Below, in pieces: positions 30,429-40,779 of a stretch of DNA of 51,926 nucleotides. The DNA comes from Actinomycetota bacterium (GTDB lineage: Bacteria; Actinomycetota; Thermoleophilia; Gaiellales; Gaiellaceae). The position numbers were made by a program, and so were the translations under genes. Within the stretch, counting starts at the first letter, position 1; every line of letters starts with the position of its first letter. The stretch covers positions 1 through 51,926 of the forward strand of contig VAXO01000068.1 in assembly GCA_005888435.1 (NCBI GenBank), given 5' to 3'. Below the pieces are notes generated by a model that worked only from the letters and a program-made list of their open reading frames with translations, ran no database searches and was not told where the DNA came from.

Positions 30429-32537
30429 GTGGGCCGGAGTGACACGGGTACGACGGCTCGTGAGCCCGACGAGACCGGCGTCGTCGTTCGCGACGGCGTC
30501 CGGATCCATTGGGAGCGCTACGGCGACGGGGAGCCGACGATCCTGCTCCTGCCCACCTGGTCGATCTACCACTCACGGCACTGGAAGCTGCAAATCCCGT
30601 ATCTCGCGCGTCACTTTCGCGTGCTGACGTTCGACGGGCGCGGCAACGGCCTCTCCGACCGGCCGACGGAGTCGCAGGCGTATGACGCGGTCGAGTTCGC
30701 CGACGACGCCGCCGCCGTACTCGACGCGGCCGGTGTCGAGTCGGCGGTGGTCGCCGGCGTCTCGCTCGGCGCGCTCTACGGGTTGCATTTCGCGACGCGT
30801 CATCCGGACCGCGCCGTTGGGGTGTTCATGATGGGACCGACGATCGGGCTCATTCCTCCGGAGATCGAGCGGCCGGGCCTCGTCTGGGACGAGGAGCTCG
30901 AGTCCTACGAGGGCTGGGCGAAGTACAACAGGCACTACTGGCTGCACGATTGGCGCGACTTCCTCGAATTCTTCGTCGGGGAGATCTTCTCGGAGCCGCA
31001 CTCCACGAAGCAGATCGAGGACAGCGTCGCCTACGGGCTCGACACGACGCCCGAGGTGATCGTCGTCGCGCAGGAGTCGTCCCACAACCTCGTCGACCGT
31101 GAGAACGCCGAACGGATGTTGCGGGACCTGCGCTGTCCGGTCGTGGTCGCGCATGGCACCGACGACCACATCATCCCGTTCGAACGAGGCGTGAACGTCG
31201 CCGCCCTCGCCGGCGGCGATTTCGTCGAGCTCCGCGGGTCCGGGCACGCGCTGCAAGCGCGGCAGCCCGTCCAGATCGACCTGCTGCTGCGCGAGCTCGC
31301 GGAGCGTGTCGGCGGACGACCTCCGCGTCGGCGCACGTGGGCGCGGTCGCTCGCGCGAACCAAGCGCGCGCTCCTCGTGTCCTCGCCGATCGGGCTCGGC
31401 CACGCGTGGCGCGACGTGGCGATCGCGGACGAGCTCCGCCGTCGAGTGCCCGGACTGGAGATCCACTGGCTCGCGCAGCACCCGGTGACGACGGTGCTCG
31501 AACGGCGTGGCGAGACGATCCACCCCGCCAGCTGGGAGCTCGCGCCCGAGTCCGAGCACATCGACCGGGAGGCGGGCGAGCACGACCTGCACGCCTTCCA
31601 GGCGATTCGCCGCATGGACGAGATCCTGTGCGCCAACTTCATGCTCTTCCACGACGTCGTGCGCGACGAGCAGTACGACGTCTGGATCGGGGACGAGGCG
31701 TGGGAGCTCGACCACTTCCTGCACGAGAACCCGGAGCTGAAGACGGCGCCGTACGTCTGGCTGAGCGACTTCGTCGGCTTCCTGCCGATGCCGTCCGGCG
31801 GCGAGCACGAAGCATTCCTGACAGCCGACTACAACGCCGAGATGATCGAGCACATCGCGCGCTATCCGCGCGTGCGCGACCTCGCCCTCTTCGTCGGCGA
31901 CCCGGAGGACATCGTCCCCGAGACGTTCGGCCCCGACCTGCCTCCCATCCGCGACTGGACGGAGCAGCACTTCCGCTTCGCGGGCTACATCCCGGGGTTC
32001 GATCCCGCAACCGTCGCCGACCGCGCTGCGTTGCGCGCCGAGCTCGGCTACGACGACGAGCCGTTCTGTGTGGTGTCGGTGGGAGGCTCCGGTGTCGGCG
32101 CGCCGCTCCTGCACCGCGTCGTCGAGTGTCTGCCGCCGGATCTGCGCACGCTCGTCGTCACGGGGCCGCGCATCGACCCGGACACGGTGCCGCGGCGCGA
32201 CAACGTCGAAGTGCGCGGCTACGTGCACGAGCTGTACCGCCACCTCGCCGCGTGCGACGTCGCGGTCGTCCAGGGCGGCTTGACGACAACGATGGAGCTC
32301 GTCGCCGCGCAGCGGCCGTTCGTCTCGATCCCCCTTGCCAGCCACTTCGAGCAGCGCTTCCACGTCCGTCACCGGCTCGAGCGCTACGGTGCGACGACCC
32401 GGCTCGATTACGGCGACATCACACCGGCGACGCTCGGCGCCACGCTTGCGGAGCTCCGTCGCAGCACACCTTGGTATCGGCCTGTCGACGGCGGTGGCGC
32501 CGCAAACGCGGCGTCGCTCATCGCCGAGCTGCTCTAG
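30429..32537 (+). CDS. Alpha/beta hydrolase - GT-B glycosyltransferase fusion protein
   Basis: Hydrolase: GVSLGAL nucleophile elbow, GSGHALQ His; GT: LLVSSPIGLGHAWRDVAIADELRRR...VVQGGLTTTMELVAAQRPFVSIPLASHFEQRFHVRHRLERYG. Confidence 0.9.
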   Translation: MGRSDTGTTAREPDETGVVVRDGVRIHWERYGDGEPTILLLPTWSIYHSRHWKLQIPYLARHFRVLTFDGRGNGLSDRPTESQAYDAVEFADDAAAVLDAAGVESAVVAGVSLGALYGLHFATRHPDRAVGVFMMGPTIGLIPPEIERPGLVWDEELESYEGWAKYNRHYWLHDWRDFLEFFVGEIFSEPHSTKQIEDSVAYGLDTTPEVIVVAQESSHNLVDRENAERMLRDLRCPVVVAHGTDDHIIPFERGVNVAALAGGDFVELRGSGHALQARQPVQIDLLLRELAERVGGRPPRRRTWARSLARTKRALLVSSPIGLGHAWRDVAIADELRRRVPGLEIHWLAQHPVTTVLERRGETIHPASWELAPESEHIDREAGEHDLHAFQAIRRMDEILCANFMLFHDVVRDEQYDVWIGDEAWELDHFLHENPELKTAPYVWLSDFVGFLPMPSGGEHEAFLTADYNAEMIEHIARYPRVRDLALFVGDPEDIVPETFGPDLPPIRDWTEQHFRFAGYIPGFDPATVADRAALRAELGYDDEPFCVVSVGGSGVGAPLLHRVVECLPPDLRTLVVTGPRIDPDTVPRRDNVEVRGYVHELYRHLAACDVAVVQGGLTTTMELVAAQRPFVSIPLASHFEQRFHVRHRLERYGATTRLDYGDITPATLGATLAELRRSTPWYRPVDGGGAANAASLIAELL

Positions 32538-33237
32538 CGGCGACCTCGCGCGCGCGTTCGCGCGCCGTTTCGGGAGCTGCACCTCCGGCGACCGCGAGGA
32601 GGAACGCGGCCGCGAAGGCGTCGCCCGCGCCGAACGGCGACGTGCGCTCGACCCCGTAGTCGTCCTTCAGGCACACGACCTCGTACCGCTCTTCGAGACC
32701 GGGCACGGCTTCTGCCTCCGCCCGCGTGGCGAAGACGACACGCGCGCCGAAGTCGGCGCGTGCGAGACGAGGCGATGCGAGGTCGACGGCCGTCCATGGG
32801 CCGTCGAACATCTCGAGCGCTGCGAGCGCCGCTTCGCGAGAGCCCTCCTGGAAGAGGGCAAAGCCGGAGACGAGCAGCGCATCGCCCTGCAGCGGCGACG
32901 GCACGTCGCCGCGGGACAGCCGGGCGTTCGCGCCGCGGTCCGCGACAACTGCATCGGCGAGCGCGGCCGCTGTGCCGGTGGGGAGCTCGTCGTCACGCGC
33001 GAGCCGCCCCTCGATGCCTCGTCGCTCGAGGGTCACGACGACGAGATCGCCCGCTGCGTCGCTGCCGATACGCCCGACGACCTGCACGTCCGCCCCGAGC
33101 TCCCGGGCGACGAGCGCGGCGTTCACGGCCGAGCCGCCGGCGCGAAGCTGCACGCTGCCGTGCGCCCGCTCGCCGCGCGCCGGAAGCCGATCGGCGACGA
33201 CGTCGACCATGACGTCGCCGACGGTGACGAGCTTCAC
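32518..33237 (-). CDS. PfkB family carbohydrate kinase (short)
   Basis: VGDVMVDVVAD...RAGGSAVNAALVARELGADVQVVGRIGSDAAG...SPFGAGDAFAAAFLLA. Confidence 0.9.
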   Translation of the reverse strand: MKLVTVGDVMVDVVADRLPARGERAHGSVQLRAGGSAVNAALVARELGADVQVVGRIGSDAAGDLVVVTLERRGIEGRLARDDELPTGTAAALADAVVADRGANARLSRGDVPSPLQGDALLVSGFALFQEGSREAALAALEMFDGPWTAVDLASPRLARADFGARVVFATRAEAEAVPGLEERYEVVCLKDDYGVERTSPFGAGDAFAAAFLLAVAGGAAPETARERAREVAARAARR

Positions 33238-36200
33238 GCCGAGCGGATCTCTTGCACGACGGGAGACGTCACGAGCGTTGCGGCACGTTCGGGTGCAAGC
33301 CCCGCCGCAAACGCATCGACGATCTCTCCGGCCTCGCTGTACGCAGCCGCAGCGTCGTCGTCACGTCCGAGCCCGTACGCGACACGGCCCAGCGCGGCGC
33401 GTGCATTCCAGCGCCCGTACGGGCTGACGATGCGGTCGGCGATCTGCACGGCCGAGCGAAGCGCGGCGAGCGCATCGTCCGCACGGCCGAGCCGAGCCAG
33501 TGCCTCGCCGAGCGTCGAGAGCGAGCGGGCCTCGTACTTGGCGCGCCGCGTTCTGCGCGCCAGCTCGACCGCGCGATTCGCGAACTCCGCAGCCTCCTCC
33601 GGCGTCTCCGCCTCGAGCGCGATCTCCGCGCGCGCGGACATCAGCCTCCCCGCGATCAGCCAGGTCGTCCAAGCCGTCGCGTGCTCCGCCGCCTCCCAGC
33701 GCTCGGGCCAAACTGCCTGCGCCCGGCCGATGTCACCTGCGAGCAGGTCGGTGAGCACGATGTCCGCCCCCGCGAACTGGCGCGGCATCCCGAACTGCAT
33801 CGTCGCGGAGAGCTCGAGCGCCTCTTCCGTCCGCTGCCGCGCCGTCTCGAGGTCATGGACTTCACGGTACGCCAGCGTCGAGTAATTGAGCACGACGCGC
33901 TTGGTGTGACCGAGCTCGTCGGCCAGCCGGAGCAACTCGTCCCACATCGAGATCGCCACTTCATGGCGCCCGAGCCCTGCAAGCGCCAGCGCTTCGAGAC
34001 CGCCGGCGCGAAGCAACGCGTCCGGGCTGTGCACGTCGTTGGCGAGCTCTCGCGTTCGTTGCGACAGTTCGATCGCGCGCTCATAATCACCCGCCCACGC
34101 AAGCGTGTCCGAGTGAAGGTGGAGCAGGTGCGTGAGCTCGAACGGTCTCGCGCCGGGAACCCACTGCTGGAGCGCGCGCTCACCCAGCTCGAGTGCCTCT
34201 CGCAGATCGCCCTCTGCGCCCCGCATCGCCAGACCCTCGCTCTTGTTCGCGACCGCAGCCGCCAGCCCGGCATCGTCGTGAAGCTCCTGTGCGAGGGCAA
34301 TTGCCGCCTCGGCGGTCGCAATCGTCTCTGCGTCGCGCTCGCTCCAGACATACGCGAGCCCGAGCCCCAGCAGTGCGTCCAGCTTCTGCGCTCCCTCGAG
34401 CTCCGGTACGACGCCGCTCAGCTCCTCCGCTGCCGCCTCGTATTCGTCGAGCTCGACGAGCGCACGCCCGCGTTCGACCCGGATCTGCCGTCGCAGCTCA
34501 TCGTCCTCGGCCAGCTCGAGCGCTCGTGTGTACAGCTCGATGACCGCGCTGCTCGCCCAGCTCCGGCGTGCTGCGTCCGCCGCGGCCAGCAGGTACGGGA
34601 TCGCTCTTCGCGGCTCACCTGCTTCGCGCCAGTGGTACGCGAGGATCGCCGCGAGTGCCTCCCCGACCAGGCGCTCCTCGATGTACTCCGCGACCGCTGC
34701 ATGGCGCTCGCGGCGCAGCGCGCGCGGCACCGTCGCGTAGGCCACCTCGCGGATGAGCATGTGCTTGAACGTGTACTGGGCGTCGCCGGCAACCTGGCTC
34801 GAGGAGTCCCGCCGCACGAAGTCACGAGCCTCGAGAACCGACAGCGCCTCGTCCACGTCGCCGATCGACCCGACGGTCTCGAGAATGCCCCGCCAGAACG
34901 TCTTTCCGATCACGGCCGCCGACAGCAATGCGTCGCGCGCCACGCTCGGCAGGGCATCGATCCGCGCGGCGATCGCCTCGCGCACGGTCACGGGCAACTC
35001 CTCGTCGCCCCGCTCGGCGACGGAGGCCGCGAGCTCCTCGAGAAACAACGGGTTCCCGCCCGCCACGTCAACGAGCCTCGCCGGATCCACTCCGACGACC
35101 AATTGCTCCGCGAGCGTGCGCGCGTCGTCTTCCCCCAGCGGTTCGAGCGGCAGGGTCGTCTGCGCGCCGAGACCCGTGCCCCAAGTGGGCTCGACGTCGA
35201 GCAGCTCCGGGCGTGCGGTTGCGACGAGCAGCGCGGGAGCGTCACGCGTGTGGCGGGCAAGGTATGTCAAGAGCGCCAGCTCGCTCGCGTCGGCCCAGTG
35301 CACGTCCTCGAAGACGAAGACCGTTGGCTGCGCGAGCGCGGCGCACTCGACGAAACGCCTCGCTGCGAACATCAGCAGAGCGCCGGTGGGAACCTCGTCG
35401 TCGGGCGCGAGCCCGAGCAGCAGCAGCAGGTGCCTGAGGGTCTCCGCTGCCTCGTCCTCCGGCAGCAGCTCGCGAACCCTTGCTTCGAGCTTCGGCCGCG
35501 CAGCTGCAGGCGAATCCGACTCGAGGATGCCGCTGAGGTCATGAACGATGCGCGAGAACGCCTGGTAGCCGAGGCGCTCCTCGTACGGGAGACAGCGCCC
35601 GCGCAGAATGCGGCCGCCACCGTTGTCGACGAGCGAAGCAATCTCGCGGCAGAGGCGTGACTTTCCGATTCCCGGCGGTCCGACGAGCGTCACGAGGTGT
35701 GGTCGTTTCTCGTCGGTCGCGCGGCTCCAGACCGAGCGCAGGAGCTCGAGCTCGCGGTCGCGTCCGACGAGAGGCGCCGTGCCGAGCGGGCGATCGGCAG
35801 GAGCTGTGGCCGCTTCGACGGCGAGCCATGCAGCGACAGCGTCGGCCTTTCCTTTCGCGTCGACTGCGTCGAGCTCCTCGTAGCGAACGGCGTGGCGCGT
35901 CGCGCGGTAGGTCTCGTCGCCGACGATGACGCGTCCTGGCGGTGCCGCGTTCTGCAGACGCGCAGCGGTGTTCACGACGTCGCCCGTCGCGAGCGCCTCT
36001 CCGGCGCGTGCCTGATCGACCGACACGATCGCCTCACCGGTGTTGACCGCCGCCCGCGCGGCGAGCTCCAGACCCTCGATCGCGGCCAGCACGCGCAGCC
36101 CGGCTCGGACCGCACGCTCCGCGTCGTCACCGTGCGCGATCGGGGCGCCGAAGACCGCCATCACGGCGTCCCCGATGAACTTCTCGACGACTCCGCCGTA

Positions 36201-36443
36201 CTGCTCGATGCACTGCTTCGCTTCTCGGTGGTAGGCCTGCAGCACCTCGCGGACGTCCTCCGGATCCGCCTTGTCCGCGCGCGACGTCGAGTCGACCAGG
36301 TCGACGAAGAGGACGGAGACGAGCTTGCGCTCCTCGTGGCGCGGAGCGGCCTCCGCGAGCGGTGCGCCGCAGTTGCTGCAGAAGTGCGCACCCGGCGCGT
36401 TGGCCTGGCCACAGCTGGGGCAGCGGACCTCGACGGCGGTCAT
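33234..36443 (-). CDS. Class III adenylate/guanylate cyclase - AAA ATPase - TPR regulator with N-terminal zinc ribbon
   Basis: RCPSCGQANAPGAHFCSNCG; VLFVDLVDSTSRADKADPEDV...FIGDAVMAVFG...GDVVNTAARLQ; Walker A VGPPGIGKSRL. Confidence 0.93.
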   Translation of the reverse strand: MTAVEVRCPSCGQANAPGAHFCSNCGAPLAEAAPRHEERKLVSVLFVDLVDSTSRADKADPEDVREVLQAYHREAKQCIEQYGGVVEKFIGDAVMAVFGAPIAHGDDAERAVRAGLRVLAAIEGLELAARAAVNTGEAIVSVDQARAGEALATGDVVNTAARLQNAAPPGRVIVGDETYRATRHAVRYEELDAVDAKGKADAVAAWLAVEAATAPADRPLGTAPLVGRDRELELLRSVWSRATDEKRPHLVTLVGPPGIGKSRLCREIASLVDNGGGRILRGRCLPYEERLGYQAFSRIVHDLSGILESDSPAAARPKLEARVRELLPEDEAAETLRHLLLLLGLAPDDEVPTGALLMFAARRFVECAALAQPTVFVFEDVHWADASELALLTYLARHTRDAPALLVATARPELLDVEPTWGTGLGAQTTLPLEPLGEDDARTLAEQLVVGVDPARLVDVAGGNPLFLEELAASVAERGDEELPVTVREAIAARIDALPSVARDALLSAAVIGKTFWRGILETVGSIGDVDEALSVLEARDFVRRDSSSQVAGDAQYTFKHMLIREVAYATVPRALRRERHAAVAEYIEERLVGEALAAILAYHWREAGEPRRAIPYLLAAADAARRSWASSAVIELYTRALELAEDDELRRQIRVERGRALVELDEYEAAAEELSGVVPELEGAQKLDALLGLGLAYVWSERDAETIATAEAAIALAQELHDDAGLAAAVANKSEGLAMRGAEGDLREALELGERALQQWVPGARPFELTHLLHLHSDTLAWAGDYERAIELSQRTRELANDVHSPDALLRAGGLEALALAGLGRHEVAISMWDELLRLADELGHTKRVVLNYSTLAYREVHDLETARQRTEEALELSATMQFGMPRQFAGADIVLTDLLAGDIGRAQAVWPERWEAAEHATAWTTWLIAGRLMSARAEIALEAETPEEAAEFANRAVELARRTRRAKYEARSLSTLGEALARLGRADDALAALRSAVQIADRIVSPYGRWNARAALGRVAYGLGRDDDAAAAYSEAGEIVDAFAAGLAPERAATLVTSPVVQEIRSA

Positions 36444-36489
36444 CCAGCCCAAGTCTTGCCGACGGGCCTTGAGGGTTCAAACTGGGACG

Positions 36490-37071
36490 ATGGGCAGGCG
36501 GCTGCTGTGGCTGAACGTGGGCGTGAAGGCGCTCCTCGTGGCGCTCCTGCTCTTCTCGGTCACGTCAGGCCTCGAGCGCTTCAATGGCAAGGCGATGTCG
36601 GCGCGGGCGCTCGCGTATCCGTTGGCGGCGCTGATCGTTCCGGTCGTGTGGCGGCTGCGTGGCCGGCCGCGGCCGTATCCCCACATGATCGACATCCTCG
36701 TCGTGCTGCCGTTCGTGATCGACACCGGCGGCAACGTGCTCGACCTCTACTCCGTCTGGTGGTTCGACGACGTCGCGCACTTCCTGAACTGGTGGATCCT
36801 CGTCTCGGCGTTCGCGCTCGCATTGCAGCGGACGAGCCTCGGCCGGCTGCCGTCCTGGTCGATCGCCGTCGGCTTCGGGGCCGCGACCGAGATCCTCTGG
36901 GAGCTGGGCGAGTACACCGTGATGAAGCTCGGCTCTTCGGGCCTGCAGCTCACGTACGAGGACACGATCGGCGATCTCGCGCTCGGCGGGCTCGGGACGC
37001 TGCTCGGCGCAACGATCGTCTTCGTCGCTTTCAGACGAGGCGTCGTTCGAGAAAGCTCGCCAACCGCGTAA
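36490..37071 (+). CDS. Integral membrane protein (DUF2238/YjdF-like)
   Basis: PHMIDILVVLPFVIDTGGNVLDLYSVWWFDDVAHFLNWWILVSAFALALQR...ATEILWELGEY. Confidence 0.75.
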   Translation: MGRRLLWLNVGVKALLVALLLFSVTSGLERFNGKAMSARALAYPLAALIVPVVWRLRGRPRPYPHMIDILVVLPFVIDTGGNVLDLYSVWWFDDVAHFLNWWILVSAFALALQRTSLGRLPSWSIAVGFGAATEILWELGEYTVMKLGSSGLQLTYEDTIGDLALGGLGTLLGATIVFVAFRRGVVRESSPTA

Positions 37072-37702
37072 GCGGAAACGAGATGCAGAAGAACGCCGCC
37101 AGCAGCGCGGTGTAGATCGCGAACGCGTGGGAGTTCGCCCCGACCTCGAACTGCAGCCTCTCGATTGAGCGCTGTCCCGTCGCGAGCAGCTCCGTGACGC
37201 CGATGAGCGACGCGATCGTGGTGTTTTGGATGATGTTCGCAATCAGGCTCACGAGCGGGGGCAGCAAGCGGCGCAGCGCTTGCGGCAGGATCACGAACAG
37301 GTGACGGCCGATCCAGCCGAAACCGAGCGCCCCTGCAGCCTCGTGCTGCTCACGTGGGATCGACTGGACGGCGCCGCGGGTCGCCTCGGCGACCTGCGCG
37401 CTTCCCCAGAGCGTCAGGCCGACGGCCGCTCCGGTGAACGCGCCGAAGCGATAGTGGACGTACGGCGTGGTCGGGAGCGCGTAGTAGACGAGGAAGATCG
37501 TGACGATGATCGGCAGGCCTCGCCAGACCTCGACGTAGAGCCGCAACAGCCACTCCAGCGGCCGAAAGCGGATGGTCATGAGCGTGCCGAGCAGGATGCC
37601 GATCACGGTGCTGCCGGCGACGGCGAAGACGGCGATGCGGAGGGTGTTCTTGAGCCCCTCGTGGAGCATGTAGTGCGCTACCGGGTCGACCCAGTCGGGC
37701 AT
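37031..37702 (-). CDS. Polar amino-acid ABC transporter permease
   Basis: EGLKNTLRIAVFAVAGSTVIGILLGTLMT...EVWRGLPIIVTIFLVYYALP. Confidence 0.94.
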   Translation of the reverse strand: MPDWVDPVAHYMLHEGLKNTLRIAVFAVAGSTVIGILLGTLMTIRFRPLEWLLRLYVEVWRGLPIIVTIFLVYYALPTTPYVHYRFGAFTGAAVGLTLWGSAQVAEATRGAVQSIPREQHEAAGALGFGWIGRHLFVILPQALRRLLPPLVSLIANIIQNTTIASLIGVTELLATGQRSIERLQFEVGANSHAFAIYTALLAAFFCISFPLTRLASFLERRLV

Positions 37703-38382
37703 CAGCGCGCCTCCGGCAAGGCCAGTCGCCGCTCGACGACGCGAATGAGCAGCGAGAGCGTCCAGACCACGATCAGGTACGTCACGCCGAGCGCGAAGTA
37801 GACCTCCGTCGCCTTGAACGACTCGCTCTCGAGGCTATAGGCGGTGTTCGTGAGCTCGGCGAAGCCGATCGCCGTCAGCAGCGACGTGTTCTTGAGCACC
37901 GACACGTTCGTGTTGATCGTCGAGGGCAGCGCAATGCGCGCGCCGATCGGCAGCGTGACGTTGAAGAAGGTCCCGAGCCTCCCGAGCCCGAGGGCGAGGC
38001 CGGCCTCGCGGTAGCGGTAGGGCACTGCCTCGAAGCCGGCGCGGAAGTTCTCGGTGTTGTACGCGCCGCCCCAGATGACGACGGCCAGCCAGGCGATGGT
38101 GAACGGCTCGAGCCGGATCGGATGTCCGGGGAAGTGTGGCAGCGCGCCGGCGATGAAGAAGATCTGGACGAGGATCGGTGTGTTCCGGATGACCTCGACG
38201 TAGGTGGCGGCCAGCCAGCTGACGACGGGAACGCGATGGGCGCGAGCGGCGCCGAGGACGATGCCGATCGCGAGCGATCCCGCGATGCCGATCCCCGCGA
38301 CCTTGAGCGTCTGCTTCAGGCCCTCCCAGAAGTCGGGTAGGTGGTCCCAGATGAACTGCCAGTCGAAGTTCGCCGCGAGCAT
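37702..38382 (-). CDS. Polar amino-acid ABC transporter permease
   Basis: EGLKQTLKVAGIGIAGSLAIGIVLGAAR...EVIRNTPILVQIFFIAGALP. Confidence 0.94.
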   Translation of the reverse strand: MLAANFDWQFIWDHLPDFWEGLKQTLKVAGIGIAGSLAIGIVLGAARAHRVPVVSWLAATYVEVIRNTPILVQIFFIAGALPHFPGHPIRLEPFTIAWLAVVIWGGAYNTENFRAGFEAVPYRYREAGLALGLGRLGTFFNVTLPIGARIALPSTINTNVSVLKNTSLLTAIGFAELTNTAYSLESESFKATEVYFALGVTYLIVVWTLSLLIRVVERRLALPEAR

Positions 38383-38394
38383 GGAAGAGAAGGC

Positions 38395-38422
38395 GGAGCG
38401 GCCGCGCAGGTGCGGCCGCTCC
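38395..38422. promoter_or_regulatory. Intra-operon hairpin GGAGCGGCCGC-N6-GCGGCCGCTCC between binding-protein and permease genes
   Basis: Perfect 11-bp stem, 6-nt loop, no U-tract. Confidence 0.8.
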
Positions 38423-38433
38423 GGATCAGACGG

Positions 38434-39372
38434 TTACGGACAGATGGTCGTGACGTCCTTCCCGACCGGATAGGCGAAGGTGTTCTTCGGCCGGGGGACA
38501 TTGTCCAGGAAGCCCGACACGAGCCGCGCCGGGGCGTTCGCCCGCAGGATCTTGACGAACTCGTCGCGCTTCTTCATGTACCGCAGCGCGGCGTTCACCC
38601 AGCGCGACATCGCCGTCTCGCCCTTGCGGATGCCGATCCCCCACGGGACGTTGAGGAACTTGTCGCTGGTGAGCCTGACGTCGCGGTCCTGGGTCGCGAC
38701 GCCGAGCAGGAACGCGTCGTCGAACATGAACGTGTCCGCGCGCCCGTCCTTCACCGCCGAGACTGCCAGGGCTGGCGAGTCGACCTCGAGCAGCTTCGTG
38801 CTCTTGAAGCAGTTCCTCGTCCAGGCCGCGTAGAGCGCTCCACGCGTCGTCACGACGGTCTTGCCGGCGAGCGTCGGAACCGTCACCGACGAGCTGTTCG
38901 GAACGAGCAGCCGCCCCGTCGCCGAGTAATACGGGATCGAGAAGTCGATCTGATCCGCCCGTGCCTGCGTCCAGGTCAGAGTCGAGACGATGATGTCGAC
39001 GCGACCCGACATGAGCGTCGGAATGCGGCTCGGCGTCGTGACGCACGTGAAGCTCACCTTCTTCTTGCTTCCGAACGCGAGCTGCGCGAAGCGCTGAGCG
39101 ACCTGAACGTCGTAGCCGTCGTTGTTCCCACGCACGTCGATGAAGCCGAACGGGGGGAAGTCGCACTTCACACCGATCTCCCAGTGCTTGCGGCTCTTGA
39201 CCGCTGACGGCAGCGGTGGCAGCTTGGGCTTCGCCGGCTTCGGCTTCGGTTTCGGCAGCGGTACCGGCGCGGCCGTCCGTATGAACTTCCCGCCGGGCGT
39301 GGCTGCCCCGAGCCCGGTGAACACAGCCGCGGCCAGCAGCAGCGAGGCTGCGGCGACTGCGATACGTCTCAT
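38434..39372 (-). CDS. Amino-acid ABC transporter substrate-binding protein
   Basis: Signal peptide; [46 protein letters not shown]. Confidence 0.93.
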   Translation of the reverse strand: MRRIAVAAASLLLAAAVFTGLGAATPGGKFIRTAAPVPLPKPKPKPAKPKLPPLPSAVKSRKHWEIGVKCDFPPFGFIDVRGNNDGYDVQVAQRFAQLAFGSKKKVSFTCVTTPSRIPTLMSGRVDIIVSTLTWTQARADQIDFSIPYYSATGRLLVPNSSSVTVPTLAGKTVVTTRGALYAAWTRNCFKSTKLLEVDSPALAVSAVKDGRADTFMFDDAFLLGVATQDRDVRLTSDKFLNVPWGIGIRKGETAMSRWVNAALRYMKKRDEFVKILRANAPARLVSGFLDNVPRPKNTFAYPVGKDVTTICP

Positions 39373-40199
39373 CTAACGCCTCCTTCGTCGATGGTGAGCT
39401 CCTCCAAAGAGTCGGCCAACTGGAGCGTGCGCCGCAGGAATCGCTTCGTGCGTTCTGCCTGCGGCCGGTCGAGGACCTCTGCCGGCTTGCCCTGCTCCAC
39501 GATCTTCCCTCCGTCCATGAAGATCAGGTGGTCGCCGACATCGCGCGCGAACTGCATCTCGTGCGTGACGACGAGCATCGTCATGCCTTCGTGCGCGAGG
39601 TCGCGCATGACCACGAGCACTTCGCCGACGAGCTCCGGGTCGAGCGCAGACGTGACCTCGTCGAACAGCATCACGTGCGGGCGCATCATCAGCGCCCGGG
39701 CGATCGCCACGCGTTGCTGCTGCCCCCCGGAGAGCTGGTGGGGATAGCTGCGCGCTTTGTCGACGAGGCCCACGCGACCGAGCAGCTCATGGGCTCGTTC
39801 CTCCGCTTCTCTGCGTCTGACATGACCAACGCGTCGGGCGGCCAGCGTGAGGTTGTCGAGCACGCGGAGATGCGGGAACAGGTTGAACTGCTGGAAGACG
39901 ATGCCGATGCGCTGCCGCACCGCCGGCACCTTCACGCCCTTCCGTGTGATCTCTTCGCCCTCGAAGAAGATGCGACCGCCGTCGACCGGCTCGAGCAGGT
40001 TGACGCAGCGGAGCAGGGTGCTCTTGCCGCTGCCGCTCGCGCCGATGATGACGAGCGCGGTGCCTGCGGGCACGGTCAGGTCGATGCCGTCGAGGACGAT
40101 GTTGTCGCCGAAGCTCTTGCGCACGTTCTCGACGCGCACGACCGGTGTCGTTGCGCGTGCAGGCTCCGCCAGCGCCGCCCCTGTGTGCCCCGCCTCCAC
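39369..40199 (-). CDS. Amino-acid ABC transporter ATP-binding protein (GlnQ-like)
   Basis: Walker [42 protein letters not shown]. Confidence 0.95.
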   Translation of the reverse strand: MEAGHTGAALAEPARATTPVVRVENVRKSFGDNIVLDGIDLTVPAGTALVIIGASGSGKSTLLRCVNLLEPVDGGRIFFEGEEITRKGVKVPAVRQRIGIVFQQFNLFPHLRVLDNLTLAARRVGHVRRREAEERAHELLGRVGLVDKARSYPHQLSGGQQQRVAIARALMMRPHVMLFDEVTSALDPELVGEVLVVMRDLAHEGMTMLVVTHEMQFARDVGDHLIFMDGGKIVEQGKPAEVLDRPQAERTKRFLRRTLQLADSLEELTIDEGGVR

Positions 40200-40253
40200 G
40201 GCCAGTCCGGTTATACGCGTTTTGCCCAGCGCGTTCAATCTAGGCTCCGCGCC

Positions 40254-40766
40254 TTGGACGCGTTTGCGGAGCTCATCCGTTCGCGACGGACGCACAAGTC
40301 GTTCGGTCCCGACCCTGTCCCGCGCGAAACGCTCGACGAGCTGCTCGAGCTCGCTCGCTGGGCGCCGAACCACCACCGCACGAATCCGTGGCGGTTTCGC
40401 GTGCTCGGGCCGGTGACGCTCGAACGGCTGAAGGACGCGGCCGGGCCGCCGGAGGCACCGAAGCTCGACCGCGCGCGTACGCTCGTCCTCGCGTCGTGCG
40501 TGCTGAGCGGCGACCTGCAGCAGGACGAGGAGGACGTCTGCGCAACCGCGTGCGCGATCTACACCGTGCTGCTCGCCGCGCAGGCGCGCGGGCTCGCCGG
40601 CTACTGGCGCACGCCGCGCGTCCTCCGCACGAAGGCGGGGCGCGAGGCCGTTGGGCTGCCAGACGGCGAGCGCTTCCTCGGGCTGGTCCACCTGGGAACG
40701 CCGCGCGGCGAGCCACCCGTGCCCGAGCGCGCGCCGCTCGAGGCGTACCGCGAGTACCTCCCGTAG
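40254..40766 (+). CDS. Nitroreductase family protein (TTG start)
   Basis: [46 protein letters not shown]. Confidence 0.92.
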   Translation: MDAFAELIRSRRTHKSFGPDPVPRETLDELLELARWAPNHHRTNPWRFRVLGPVTLERLKDAAGPPEAPKLDRARTLVLASCVLSGDLQQDEEDVCATACAIYTVLLAAQARGLAGYWRTPRVLRTKAGREAVGLPDGERFLGLVHLGTPRGEPPVPERAPLEAYREYLP

Positions 40767-40779
40767 GTACCGTGGACGC

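Noticed and set aside
33252-35660. 802-aa + strand ORF
   Set aside because: Antisense to the cyclase-AAA-TPR gene; no domain resemblance, Arg/His-rich shadow frame.
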